DNA of 28,293 nucleotides from Lachnoclostridium phytofermentans (GCA_003526525.1 DPVV01000374.1:1-28293); one strand, 5' to 3'; positions 1 to 8,927 are shown, numbered from the stretch's first letter. Notes: generated by a model from the sequence alone, not told the origin. Numbers and translations are program-made.

Positions 1-1
1 A

Positions 2-3000
2 GCAATGTCGAGTGATTTTACTTCTACGTCAGGCGAGCTATCGGAACGTGAGACATTAGTACAATCTGAGGATGGTAATGTAATAACGGATGAATCAGGT
101 GAGATGAGTCCAGAAGATATTTTATCCACTCAAGACAATATGGTTGTTATTGCTGCAGCATCAGGTGGAGCTATCACAATCGGAAATAACACAACATGGG
201 ATGCCAAGGCTATTTTAGCTGCAATAGAAGGTGATAGTGGATTAAAACTTCATGGAGGCTGGACGGAAGACACTGCAGCGGATGAAAAAACCTTTTCGGA
301 CGGATATGAAGTAAAAGGTGCTAATGCAAAAGCTGGTTCAAAGGCAACCAGCGGTGGACCGGGAACAATTCCTGATGCAGGTTGCTATATTTCCTATGAG
401 GCAACCGAGAATGGAAAACTATCTTTTTATGAGAAAACAGGATCTAATAAGACCTTTTATATTGTTGGTAACGATGGTTCGGTAGAAAGTAATAAAAATA
501 CCACATCAAGCAGTACATATGATATCGTACCTATTGATGTGAAAGCAGGTGTAACTTATTATGCATATCTTGCAGGAGGAACAGCTCAAGTTTGGAAGGT
601 TACATTTGAAAAGGTAGAAAACAGAAAAACAGAATGGACAGCAGAAGACTTAATTAGTAACGCTGGTAAAGATGATAGCGGGCTTATTGTACGTGGAGAT
701 GGATGGTCGCAGAATGACGCAACAGATCTCTTAACCTTTGAGGACGGACATCCAGTAGCGGGACCAAATGCAAAAGCTGGTGGTACGAAAGCTAAGACAG
801 ATAACTCTGACGCAAATGGAACTATTCCAAATAGCGGTTGCTATGTAGAGTATACAGCAAGCAGTGACGGAGTATTTGCTTTATATTCAAAAATTAATGA
901 CAAAAAAACATTATGGGCAGTGGGAACCGACGGTTTAAAAAAATCAATTGTCAACTCTGCAGGTAAAAGTTTATATGAAATTTTTGAAGTTCCAGTAGCA
1001 AAGGGAGAAACATATTATCTCTATCAAGCGGGAGCTACAGCACAATTCTGGAAAGCTGCTTTTAAAGAAGTAAAACAGGAAGAACCAGCTACTCCTTGGG
1101 AGGAAGTACTTGCTCCGACAATAGATGATGTTACTGTAAATGAAGATGGAAACTTTGTAGTAAAATTTTCCGCATTAATTGATGAAATGAAAGGTGCAGA
1201 AAATGTTAAAATTACAATGTTCTGCAATGAAATTGAAGTTATCACAGAAAATATAACCTCTGCAAAGGATCAGATTATAATGACTCCATTAAGCAATGGG
1301 GATTATAAGTTTTATGCAACTGCCCAAAGAGCAGGTTATCCAGATAAGAAAAGTGAACCTTTCATTTTTTCAAATTATGTATTGTCACTTCGTAAACCAG
1401 TAATTGAATTAGTACAAGGTAACGAAGACGGAACAATTTATGTAGACTGGATAAACATCCCAGAGGCAGATAAATACACACTTGAATACAAAAAATCATC
1501 AGATAGTGAGTATAAGGTAGCTGTTAAAGATACTACATCCGGTCATGGACTAATTACAGGAGACCTGGAAGCAGGTTCTTACGATATCAGAGTTTCTGCT
1601 ATCAGAGAAGCTGATAACTTTATTTCATTCTATGAAAATACTTATGACGTAATAAAGGAATATCAATGGTATTTTGCAACCGTTGGTTCTGCACAAGAAA
1701 CAAATGCAGTTATCAAAGATGGTAATACTGTATTACAACAGGTAGTATTATCCTCAAAAGATGGAGTTGCTGAAAAGAAGAATAGAGAAAAAGCTATTGA
1801 TATAACTAATACCAATAAAACAGTTGAAATGAAGGCTTCTACAGCTGGTAAGATATCAGACGGTGAAGAAGGATTTTCCTATTATTATACAATGATTAAT
1901 CCTAATACAACGAACTTTGAACTTACCGCAACCTATAAGATTACAGATACGAGTTTAACACCCGATAACCAAACCGGGTTTGGCTTAATTGCAACAGATA
2001 TGCTAGGAATTAACTATTTTGGAAAATCCGACTATGGCCATAAATATTTTAACTCCATCTCTAATCAATTATATAGTTCAAAAGCAAATATGCTTGGGTT
2101 TCGTGTAATCACAGGATATAATTCCTATGATACTTCAAACAACGAAGATGTTACAAGAATAACAGAAGAATTCAAATACAAAAAGACAACCGGAAACCTT
2201 AATGTTGGAACGGATTATACATTCACATTAAGAAAAACAGATGATGGATTCTATGCATCCTTGAACGGTGAAGAGTTAAAATATGATGATTTATCTATTC
2301 TTTCTGTTCAAGAGGATGGTTCTATCTGCGTTGGTCTTATGGTGTCCAGAAAAATTGGTTGTGAAATATCCAATATTACCTTTGCGACATCAGAGAGTCA
2401 GGGAGTTGGTAGTGGTACAGACAAAGAAGAAGCAATAAGACCTTCTTTAAGAGTGCATTCTACCAATACTACAGGTGCAAAAGAATATGAATATATCGTA
2501 GAAACATCTGCAGCTGGAAACTTAATTGTTCTTGGAGCAGATAATAAGGAAGTTTTCAATTTAAATGTAGAAGAAAATGAAGTTGTTAAAATCATGATTC
2601 CGGTTTCTGTTGGAAAGAATGAAATTAAAGCAACACTCATTCCGGATAAATCAAAGATTTATACCTCTTATGACGAGGTTTCCTCTAAAACAACGGTTGA
2701 AGTTAAGCGTTATTTTCAGGAAGGAGAAATAGTTTATGTATCTCCGAATGGAAGTCCTGATAATTTAGGAACAAAGACAAGTCCTCTTGATATCAATACG
2801 GCTGTAAAATATGCTCAACCAGGACAGTTTATTTACTTATTAAATGGTAAATATAAAGGCAATGGAGTAACAATTGCACGTAGTGTTTCAGGTACTGAAG
2901 AAAGCCCGATTACTATGGTGGCGGAAACTCCAGGTGAAGTAATTTTTGACGGACAAGGCATTAAGCTTGTAGGAAGCTACTGGAATATCTATGGTATTTA

Positions 3001-4624
3001 TGTATACTATCCAAGTGCTGTTGGTATTCAAATAAGTGGTAACTTTAATATTATTGAGATGTGTACGGTAGAAGGTTCACAAAACACAGGTGTCCAGATC
3101 AGTCGTGAAGGCAATGCTGAACAGGTCAATGGATTGAAATATTTATTATGGCCATCTTACAACTTAGTTAAAAATATGGAATCCTTTGATAACTGTGATC
3201 CGGGAAGAAACGATGCCGATGGTTTCGCTGCAAAATTAACGAGCGGCGAAGGAAATGTTTTTTCTGGTTGTATTTCTCATAATAATATTGATGACGGTTG
3301 GGATTTATTTGCGAAGGCGATTTCAGGAAATATAGGTAAAGTAACTATTATAAACTGTGTAGCTTATGATAATGGTTGGTTAACTACTGATGATGTTGCT
3401 TCGCCTGGTTATAGCTATGGTGAAGGAAATGGATTTAAGCTAGGTGGTAATGACTTAAAAGGTGGCCACACCTTAGTAAACTCAATATCGTTTAATAATG
3501 GTGCGAAAGGTATTACAAGTAATAGCTGCCCGGATAACGTTATTTTAAATAGTACATCATTTAACAATAATGTTGAGTCAGGAAGCGGATACAACGTTGG
3601 CTTAAATAAAAAGCCATCCAATTTAATGGAGTGGAAAGTAGATGGGTTGATTTCTTATAGTACGACAACAAGTACGGCAGACTTAATTCCATTCTCATTA
3701 TCCAGTCCAACCAACTATATTCATAATGGAATAGCATCCTATAATAGTATTGGCGAAAAAGCAGTTGAAGATTGGTTTGTAAACACAGACGTTACAATGA
3801 AACCTACCAGAAACGAGGATGGTACAATTAACATGCATGGTTTGCTTGAGCTTAAGGAATCTGCTCCGAAAACTTCAGGTGCCAGATTAGATGTAACAAG
3901 TGAAGAGGCAAAATCTGTATATCCAAAAGTTAACTTTAATCAAAGCGGAGTTGCTCCGCAACCATCCACTACACCTGAACCATCAAGTGCTCCGGAGCAA
4001 GAAACTCCAGCACCAACGCCAACAGCTACACCAACTCCAGAGTTGACAAATGAAGAGATTCTTGAGCACTTAACACCAAAGCGTACAGGTTCTCTCTATG
4101 TTGGTGGCAATAGTTCTAACCTTGGATGGTTTGCTTTAAAACTTCCGAAGAACGTTGTAAAAGTAACGAACTTTGATAAAGAAACATTAAGTAATCTTGA
4201 AGAAGGTCTTGTACCGATTACAGTTACTTATAAATCAAATAAACCAGGTATTATAACAGTAAAACAAAATGGTCGCCTCATTGCGAAAGAATCTGGTGTT
4301 GCTATTATTACAGCCACTGTAACAATGCAGGATGGTACGAGGGAAGTTTATACTAGAAAGATATCTGTGAAAAAGGCAACCATAGACTTTGTGGAAAGTA
4401 CTGTACGTATGAAAGTGGGAGAAGAAGCGGTATTCGAAATTAAAGTAAATGGATTGGATGAAGATAGTATCATCTGGAAGTCAAGTAAAAAAGATGGTGC
4501 AGTTGTAAAGAAGAATTCAGGAAGTACGACTGCAACTGTTAAGGCAGTTTCTCCAGAAACAGATTGGATTTATGTAATCGTAGATGGAGTTAAGAAATCA
4601 ATTAAAGTTATTATTGAAGAGTAA
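2..4624 (+). CDS. Secreted multidomain pectate lyase, PL9 family (5' end outside window)
   Basis: Likely extracellular enzyme that cleaves pectate by beta-elimination. The frame is open to the window edge and the first in-frame ATG (base 5) has no visible ribosome site or signal peptide, so the true start probably lies upstream. Numbering from that ATG, residues about 65-205 and 211-355 are a tandem duplication of a W-initiated, CBM-like beta module. Then come two fibronectin III-like domains (about 366-545), a lectin-like stretch (about 550-805) and the catalytic parallel beta-helix (about 909-1310). PL9 hallmarks are visible: D1072 in a DADGF motif, D1096, D1097 and D1100 in NNIDDGWD (calcium ligands by analogy with Pel9A), and K1145 in GNGFKLGG as the presumed catalytic base. 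A Pro/Thr linker (about 1318-1345) leads to two Big_2-like domains at the C-terminus. No dockerin or SLH domain is seen. The family call is firm; the roles of the accessory domains are inferred. Confidence 0.88.
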   Translation, partial: AMSSDFTSTSGELSERETLVQSEDGNVITDESGEMSPEDILSTQDNMVVIAAASGGAITIGNNTTWDAKAILAAIEGDSGLKLHGGWTEDTAADEKTFSDGYEVKGANAKAGSKATSGGPGTIPDAGCYISYEATENGKLSFYEKTGSNKTFYIVGNDGSVESNKNTTSSSTYDIVPIDVKAGVTYYAYLAGGTAQVWKVTFEKVENRKTEWTAEDLISNAGKDDSGLIVRGDGWSQNDATDLLTFEDGHPVAGPNAKAGGTKAKTDNSDANGTIPNSGCYVEYTASSDGVFALYSKINDKKTLWAVGTDGLKKSIVNSAGKSLYEIFEVPVAKGETYYLYQAGATAQFWKAAFKEVKQEEPATPWEEVLAPTIDDVTVNEDGNFVVKFSALIDEMKGAENVKITMFCNEIEVITENITSAKDQIIMTPLSNGDYKFYATAQRAGYPDKKSEPFIFSNYVLSLRKPVIELVQGNEDGTIYVDWINIPEADKYTLEYKKSSDSEYKVAVKDTTSGHGLITGDLEAGSYDIRVSAIREADNFISFYENTYDVIKEYQWYFATVGSAQETNAVIKDGNTVLQQVVLSSKDGVAEKKNREKAIDITNTNKTVEMKASTAGKISDGEEGFSYYYTMINPNTTNFELTATYKITDTSLTPDNQTGFGLIATDMLGINYFGKSDYGHKYFNSISNQLYSSKANMLGFRVITGYNSYDTSNNEDVTRITEEFKYKKTTGNLNVGTDYTFTLRKTDDGFYASLNGEELKYDDLSILSVQEDGSICVGLMVSRKIGCEISNITFATSESQGVGSGTDKEEAIRPSLRVHSTNTTGAKEYEYIVETSAAGNLIVLGADNKEVFNLNVEENEVVKIMIPVSVGKNEIKATLIPDKSKIYTSYDEVSSKTTVEVKRYFQEGEIVYVSPNGSPDNLGTKTSPLDINTAVKYAQPGQFIYLLNGKYKGNGVTIARSVSGTEESPITMVAETPGEVIFDGQGIKLVGSYWNIYGIYVYYPSAVGIQISGNFNIIEMCTVEGSQNTGVQISREGNAEQVNGLKYLLWPSYNLVKNMESFDNCDPGRNDADGFAAKLTSGEGNVFSGCISHNNIDDGWDLFAKAISGNIGKVTIINCVAYDNGWLTTDDVASPGYSYGEGNGFKLGGNDLKGGHTLVNSISFNNGAKGITSNSCPDNVILNSTSFNNNVESGSGYNVGLNKKPSNLMEWKVDGLISYSTTTSTADLIPFSLSSPTNYIHNGIASYNSIGEKAVEDWFVNTDVTMKPTRNEDGTINMHGLLELKESAPKTSGARLDVTSEEAKSVYPKVNFNQSGVAPQPSTTPEPSSAPEQETPAPTPTATPTPELTNEEILEHLTPKRTGSLYVGGNSSNLGWFALKLPKNVVKVTNFDKETLSNLEEGLVPITVTYKSNKPGIITVKQNGRLIAKESGVAIITATVTMQDGTREVYTRKISVKKATIDFVESTVRMKVGEEAVFEIKVNGLDEDSIIWKSSKKDGAVVKKNSGSTTATVKAVSPETDWIYVIVDGVKKSIKVIIEE

Positions 4625-4641
4625 GTTATCTTACTATCATC

Positions 4642-4682
4642 AAAAAAGAAGTACGCAAACCTAAAGGCGTACTTCTTTTTTT
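4642..4682 (+). terminator. Rho-independent terminator of the pectate lyase gene
   Basis: Perfect 15-base arms (4642-4656 and 4667-4681) around a 10-base loop, ending in a run of seven T. It starts 18 bases after the stop codon. Confidence 0.9.
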
Positions 4683-4887
4683 CGGTGAGCCCAGCATGGG
4701 CGCATTCTCAAGGGAAGCTTGTGAAGCATACTTTTTCTTATTTAAAGGAATAACTTCAGTTATCTATAAATTAAAAACGCTCAGAGGGTTGCAATCCACC
4801 TAATGGGTATCGATGAAAAGTCATCGAATCAAGATAGGGCTTAAGCGTGTGGTGGGGCACATTTTCTATATATATTTAAGTAAGTAC
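4683..4887. other. Structured non-coding stretch of unknown role
   Basis: No plausible gene. Small stems are visible: GCCC/GGGC at 4689-4701, and a perfect 7-bp stem with AAAG loop at 4810-4827. The segment 4777-4855 could close on itself, because ACGCT near 4777 can pair with AGCGT near 4844-4850 and CCACC near 4797 with GGTGG near 4850. This may be a structured RNA or a relic of a repeat element; no known family was recognised. Confidence 0.3.
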
Positions 4888-4916
4888 TTGGCATATTTGA
4901 AAATAGAAGTTAGAAT
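4888..4916 (+). promoter_or_regulatory. Sigma-A type promoter of the NimA-like gene
   Basis: -35 TTGGCA (4888-4893) and -10 TAGAAT (4911-4916) with exactly 17 bases between them, 43 bases before the chosen start codon. Confidence 0.6.
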
Positions 4917-4958
4917 AAAAACATTACTTCTACTACTATTAAATAATTGGAGGATTAT

Positions 4959-5420
4959 ATGAGAAAAGCAGATCGTGAAATTAAAGACTTTAATGAAGTT
5001 GTTGATGTGTTAGAGCGTTGTGATACGATTCGTATCGGAATTTTTGGCGAAGAGTATCCCTATGTTGTACCGTTATCGTTTGGATATGAAGTAATAGACA
5101 ATAAAATCTTATTATATGTACATGGTGCGAAAGAAGGGAAAAAGCATGACCTTATAGGAAGAAACAGTAAGGTGTGTATAGAAGCAGACATCTGTCATCG
5201 CTTTACTGATACAGGACATAGTGTCACCTGCGAATACGAAAGTATCATTGGGTATGGTGAGGCAGTTAAGGTGTTTGATCAAGAAGCAATAAAAGGGCTT
5301 GAATTACTTGTAGCTCATTGTGGATTTGACGGGTATCCCATTAATGAGGAAGCTCTAAAGGTGATGACAATTTATCAAATTACATTGGAATATGTGACTG
5401 GAAAGAGAAGATTTGTTTAA
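4959..5420 (+). CDS. Pyridoxamine 5'-phosphate oxidase-like flavoprotein (NimA-like)
   Basis: A 153-residue protein of the split-barrel FMN-binding family that includes the nitroimidazole-resistance protein NimA and many uncharacterised anaerobe flavoproteins. The sequence has the usual order: an N-terminal helix (MRKADREI, like NimA family openings), a strand with the YPYVVPLSFGYE segment, the HGAKEGKKHDLI helix and a C-terminal K-R-R/K region. The start is ATG 4959, with GGAGG at 4949-4953 five bases before it. A TTG further upstream (4947) overlaps that ribosome site and is unlikely. The gene stands alone behind its own promoter. FMN binding is inferred from the family; the physiological substrate is unknown. 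The name 'nitroimidazole resistance' should not be taken as a demonstrated phenotype. Confidence 0.82.
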   Translation: MRKADREIKDFNEVVDVLERCDTIRIGIFGEEYPYVVPLSFGYEVIDNKILLYVHGAKEGKKHDLIGRNSKVCIEADICHRFTDTGHSVTCEYESIIGYGEAVKVFDQEAIKGLELLVAHCGFDGYPINEEALKVMTIYQITLEYVTGKRRFV

Positions 5421-5721
5421 GGGAGCATGAAAAGCTTCCTATAATCAATATTATATTTAATAATACTAATTTACTTGAGTTTCTGCAGATTTACCCACAG
5501 AGTCTCGAATTTATGACTACTTCTATAAACAACTAATTATACAATATTGCTCAGATCAGTCGAAAGACTGATCTTTAATAATTAGCGGATAAAATCGAAC
5601 ACCTAAAAAAACCACAGAGTACAAGTTTAATGCTTGTCAGATGGCAAGGATGCGGTCACAAATGAGCCAAAATTATTTAGTGATATAAAGCTTGTTAATA
5701 GAAATCAATACTTTTTCATAG
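5421..5721. other. AT-rich intergenic region
   Basis: No gene is seen. It contains one clear hairpin (listed separately, 5553-5574); the rest has no repeat or structure that I can support. A promoter follows at 5722. Confidence 0.5.
5553..5574 (+). terminator. Perfect 9-bp hairpin with GAAA tetraloop
   Basis: AGATCAGTC and GACTGATCT flank a GAAA loop, about 130 bases after the NimA-like gene. The T tract is short (TT then AATAATT), so termination is plausible but not certain. Confidence 0.45.
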
Positions 5722-5750
5722 TTTACTTTCTAGGCCTAAAAATGTATAAT
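5722..5750 (+). promoter_or_regulatory. Sigma-A type promoter of the serine hydrolase gene
   Basis: -35 TTTACT (5722-5727) and a perfect -10 TATAAT (5745-5750), spacer 17. It lies about 100 bases before the start codon. Confidence 0.65.
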
Positions 5751-5851
5751 ATTAGAATATATTTACATTGTAAAAAATACAAATAACCTTTTAATATGAG
5801 TTATGAATTCTACTCAGTTCGACTTTTACAATTCAAAAGGAGGTAGTGAAT

Positions 5852-7018
5852 ATGATCAGCTTTAAGACGGAATTTACACCGGAAGATGTTGGGTATGACG
5901 AGGAGAGGATAGTAAAACTGAACCATTTTTTTGAGGATTTGACAGAAAGAAAGATATTGCTCTCTGCAAATTATTGTTTGGCTAGGGACGGCAAGGTATT
6001 TGCCAACAATGCAGTCGGTAAGCTCTCTTTTCGGGAAGAGGACACAAGAGAGTTAAGACCGGACACCATTCAGCGGATTGCTTCCATTACTAAGCTGATT
6101 ACTGCAACCGCTATCTGGCAGTTAGCGGAGGATGGAAAATTAAGAGTAAGTCAAAGGGTTGGGGAATTCATTGAAGAGTTTGATACAAAACCTTTTAATG
6201 AAATCACAATCGCACATCTGCTATCCCATACCTCGGGGTTTCAGGCAGATGAAGGATGCTTCGAAAATAAATATTTTGTACCACCATGGGCATTTATCGA
6301 ACATGACAAGGGTATGAACTGGATAGCTGCTTCTTTGAGAAGTGGAATGCGGAAAAAACCTGGGGAAGAATGGGCTTATTGCAGTTTTGGTTATGTAATA
6401 CTTGGAGAAATTATTACAAGAGTCAACGGACAATTTGCCAATGATTATATTACCGAGCATATTATTAAGCTTTGTGGTATGAAGGATTCCGGTTTTAGCT
6501 ATGATAACAAGGAAGTTGTAAGCAGAACCAATATCCCAAATGAGCGTAGTGAAAAGTTTATTAATGATATACTGAATGGACAACAAAGTGCAGAGGAACA
6601 AGACAGCTTCTGGTCGAAGATACCTGGTACAGGTGGAGGCATGTATTCCACAGCATATGATTTATGCCGCTTTGGTACTATGCTATTGCAGGGAGGGTAT
6701 ATCGATGGAACCAGAGTAATTGGGCGAAAAGCAATAGAAAAAATGTCCGCACTTTATACAGCACCTCATATTAAGGATTATTGCTGGAATGCGGGCGGAC
6801 TTTATCGCCAGTATGGTTTAGGACCTGATATGCGCTGTAATGAAGGTAGTTTATATACCCAGGGAACCTTCTTCCATGAGGGAGCCGGCGGATGCTGCCT
6901 CATTATTGATCCTACAGAAAAACTGGTTGCTGCTTGGTTTGTTCCGTTCGTAAATGGTGTTTGGTCTGGAGAAGCCTTATACAACGCGGCAGCAGTGATG
7001 TGGTCAGGATTAAAGTAA
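5852..7018 (+). CDS. Serine hydrolase of the class C beta-lactamase family
   Basis: A 388-residue protein with the class C beta-lactamase / DD-peptidase / esterase fold (Pfam Beta-lactamase). All three active-site signatures are visible: S78-I-T-K81 (nucleophile and general base), Y176-C-S178 in the YxN position, and H342-E-G344 in the KTG position, as is common in esterase-like members. No signal peptide or membrane segment is seen, so the protein is probably cytoplasmic. That argues against a true beta-lactamase and for an esterase or peptidase role. ATG 5852 is chosen because AAGGAGG (ending 5843) sits 8 bases before it; a GTG at 5846 would be only 2 bases away. It is monocistronic, with its own promoter and terminator. 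The substrate cannot be read from the sequence. Confidence 0.85.
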   Translation: MISFKTEFTPEDVGYDEERIVKLNHFFEDLTERKILLSANYCLARDGKVFANNAVGKLSFREEDTRELRPDTIQRIASITKLITATAIWQLAEDGKLRVSQRVGEFIEEFDTKPFNEITIAHLLSHTSGFQADEGCFENKYFVPPWAFIEHDKGMNWIAASLRSGMRKKPGEEWAYCSFGYVILGEIITRVNGQFANDYITEHIIKLCGMKDSGFSYDNKEVVSRTNIPNERSEKFINDILNGQQSAEEQDSFWSKIPGTGGGMYSTAYDLCRFGTMLLQGGYIDGTRVIGRKAIEKMSALYTAPHIKDYCWNAGGLYRQYGLGPDMRCNEGSLYTQGTFFHEGAGGCCLIIDPTEKLVAAWFVPFVNGVWSGEALYNAAAVMWSGLK

Positions 7019-7093
7019 GAATGAAATACATACGTCATCAATTTGAAGTTATCTCACATATTTGATTGATAAAATTATTTAGCAATTTTTACA

Positions 7094-7137
7094 CCTCCTA
7101 GTGATTTGTTTACGAGACTAGCACTAGGAGGCTTTTC
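7094..7137 (+). terminator. Rho-independent terminator of the serine hydrolase gene
   Basis: Perfect 10-bp stem CCTCCTAGTG (7094-7103) with CACTAGGAGG (7122-7131), followed by CTTTTCT. Confidence 0.8.
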
Positions 7138-7161
7138 TATAGTTTTCTTCTCTTCATAGCA

Positions 7162-7201
7162 AAGCCCCGCACCTATTCCATACGGAACTGATGCGGGGCT
7201 T
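7162..7201 (-). terminator. Strong GC-rich hairpin, probable terminator of the - strand gene remnant
   Basis: Perfect 10-bp stem AAGCCCCGCA / TGCGGGGCTT around a 20-base loop, lying 37 bases beyond the stop codon of the remnant at 7239. The T tract is poor in both directions. Confidence 0.5.
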
Positions 7202-7238
7202 ATGCAATACTAGGAGTCCTTTTGGGTAACGAAACCTG

Positions 7239-7685
7239 TTACTTCACGATACGGCACTCGCGGACTTTAGTGTTACCCTTGGTGTCGACATAGACCTTGT
7301 GCGGGCCTACCTCATAGGTGCCAGCGGCGTTATTATTGATGTTGATAGTCACAGTATACGTCTTCTGCATACCAATGTCATAGACGTCAGTCACTGTGAG
7401 TGTAAGTTCGTTCGTATAACCATTAAGCTTCTTAACAGACGCTGTCGGAGTGCTGCTGACAATGCTTGTGAACGGGTTGGAGAACGCCCTATCTTTACTT
7501 GATCCGCTGTTAGGCTAAACTCAGCTATGCCACCAACTACATTTGCTATCCATTCAGACTCTGTCGGCTTGTTGTCTGCATTAAGAATCGTCAATTTAAC
7601 CTGCCCGGCATCTGAATGAACCTTGATTGTTGCAGGGATGCCTTCGGTGACAATTTCGTTTTCGGTCCATAGCGTGTATTTGCCA
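7239..7685 (-). pseudogene. Frameshifted 3' fragment of a surface-type protein
   Basis: Read on the - strand, 7680 down to about 7500 encodes a beta-rich stretch beginning GKYTLWTENEIVTEG. After a one-base shift near 7488-7500 the frame continues (NPFTSIVSSTPTASVKKLNG...) to a TAA at 7239-7241, ending in KVRECRIVK. Neither piece has a start codon with a ribosome site, and an in-frame stop lies just upstream of 7685. The composition is visibly more GC-rich, and the codon use differs (many GTC, GAC, ACG), compared with the AT-rich neighbours. That suggests a transferred fragment. The style resembles Ig-like repeats of bacterial surface proteins; no family was firmly recognised. Confidence 0.6.
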
Positions 7686-7725
7686 TGAATTTACACTTAC
7701 AGGTGATCGTGATGTAAAAGTTACA

Positions 7726-8664
7726 ATGAGCGTACTGGGTAAAAAAGTATATGGATGGGAAGACGTTGATTTTGATTTATGGGGCTATGATGATGGCAAA
7801 ATTTTTAGTTATACAATTGAACCAGGGAAATCAAAAACTAAAAAGCTTCATTTAGCAGCAGGAGGTTATTACTTTCAAATCACTCCATCAGATGATCTTG
7901 ATTATAAATTTACTATAGAAGATATCTCAGTATATGCTACAGCTATTAAACTCAAAGAAGAAAAATTCAGCTTAGCTGTAGGCGATTATAAAATATTAAA
8001 ATATACGACGACACCATCAGGCACATGTGCGGGAAATATTAAATGGAGTTCGGATAATAAAAAAGTAGCTACAGTATCTGAAACCGGAGAAGTAAAAGGT
8101 ATCGCCCTTGGTCAAGCGACTATAACAGGTGAATTAGAGGGCGGAAATAAAGTAAAATGTAAAGTAACTGTTAACAGCATGTTAGTACACACTTCAGCAA
8201 ATAGTAACCCCAAATTAAATGCAGTTGTTGGTACAGAAAATAAAAATGTTTCATGGAGTAGTAGTGATAAAGCCATAGCAACAGTTACATCCGCTGGAAA
8301 GGTAACTACTAAGGACATAAATGGGGAGGTAAAGATTGTTGCTACAGTGGATAATGTAAAGTATACATATCAGTTGCTAGTTACTAATTATTATACTCTA
8401 GCCCAAGAAGGTATAACATATTTAAAATCTATTCTTAAAAAGCCTAAATCTTTACAGATTCACTCTATTACATATGGTAGATGTAAGGAATATGGTAACA
8501 ATCCAACGATTGTTATTGATTATAGTGCTCAAAACAGTTTTGGAGGGATGAATCGTGAGTATTTCTTTTTCTTGTTTAATGATAAAATGGAATTGTTTGG
8601 ATATGGAGAATATAAGGATATAACTAACGCTAAAACACTCGATCTTAAAAAAGTAAAGAAGTAA
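7726..8664 (+). CDS. PPC/Big_2-domain surface protein, 5'-truncated remnant
   Basis: The readable frame has four parts: a pre-peptidase C-terminal-like domain (to about residue 68), a clear Big_2 domain (about 73-148, with WSSDNKKVATVSETGEVKG), a second weaker Big_2-like domain (about 150-223) and an unrecognised C-terminal domain of about 85 residues. Such proteins are normally exported, but no signal peptide or ribosome site precedes ATG 7726. The homology-like frame continues upstream of that ATG (FTLTGDRDVKVT, typical of the opening strand of a PPC domain). It stops making sense at about 7685, where the foreign fragment begins; a stop follows at 7648-7650. The gene therefore appears to have lost its 5' end and promoter. 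Expression is doubtful. Confidence 0.6.
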   Translation: MSVLGKKVYGWEDVDFDLWGYDDGKIFSYTIEPGKSKTKKLHLAAGGYYFQITPSDDLDYKFTIEDISVYATAIKLKEEKFSLAVGDYKILKYTTTPSGTCAGNIKWSSDNKKVATVSETGEVKGIALGQATITGELEGGNKVKCKVTVNSMLVHTSANSNPKLNAVVGTENKNVSWSSSDKAIATVTSAGKVTTKDINGEVKIVATVDNVKYTYQLLVTNYYTLAQEGITYLKSILKKPKSLQIHSITYGRCKEYGNNPTIVIDYSAQNSFGGMNREYFFFLFNDKMELFGYGEYKDITNAKTLDLKKVKK

Positions 8665-8729
8665 GGCAATATAATATTATAGTATTACTGTCATCCATCC
8701 TTGCGACTAGCACCCCTATGACATAAAAT

Positions 8730-8759
8730 AAAAGCATCAGCCCAAAAACTGATGCTTTT
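8730..8759. terminator. Bidirectional terminator between the surface-protein remnant and tRNA-Gly
   Basis: Perfect 11-bp stem AAAAGCATCAG / CTGATGCTTTT with an 8-base loop. A- and T-rich flanks serve the + strand gene and the - strand tRNA alike. Confidence 0.8.
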
Positions 8760-8770
8760 AATCTTTCTAC

Positions 8771-8841
8771 AGCGGATAACGGGAATCGAACCCGCATCCT
8801 AAGCTTGGGAAGCTCATATTCTACCATTGAACTATATCCGC
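8771..8841 (-). tRNA. tRNA-Gly (anticodon CCC)
   Basis: The - strand folds as a cloverleaf. The acceptor is GCGGATA / TATCCGC, with T as the discriminator base. The D arm is GTTC..GAAT. The anticodon stem TGAGC / GCTTA closes the loop TTCCCAA, which places CCC at positions 34-36. The T arm is CGGGT TCGATTC CCGTT. CCA is not encoded after the discriminator (GTAG follows). At 71 nt it fits a short-variable-loop tRNA. It stands alone, with a terminator on its 3' side. Confidence 0.93.
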
Positions 8842-8893
8842 TTAGTTACTACCATATTATTCTAGCACTTTTGTATTTATTCGTCAATAAATA

Positions 8894-8927
8894 AAACAAG
8901 CTGTGAGAGGGTCACAGCTTGTTTTTT
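8894..8927. terminator. Strong hairpin terminator downstream of the response regulator
   Basis: Perfect 13-bp stem AAACAAGCTGTGA (8894-8906) and its complement (8912-8924) around a 5-base loop. A T7 run makes it ideal on the + strand; TTTTATTT follows on the - strand. A second imperfect stem (8930-8970, ACAAGA..TCTTGT) lies between it and the regulator gene. Confidence 0.75.

Noticed and set aside
4810..4827. IS200/IS605-type end hairpin
   Set aside because: A single 7-bp hairpin with no transposase or TnpB fragment and no matching second end nearby.
5852..7018. Antibiotic-resistance beta-lactamase
   Set aside because: It has the fold and catalytic residues but no export signal and an HEG in place of KTG, which fits esterase/peptidase-like members better.
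7299..7594. Short open frames on both strands (7299-7502 and 7391-7594)
   Set aside because: The + strand frame is a shadow. The - strand frame is only part of the frameshifted remnant described as a pseudogene; the protein-like signal switches frame near 7490.
8645..8827. 60-codon open frame antisense around the tRNA gene
   Set aside because: It overlaps the tRNA and its terminator and has no ribosome site.
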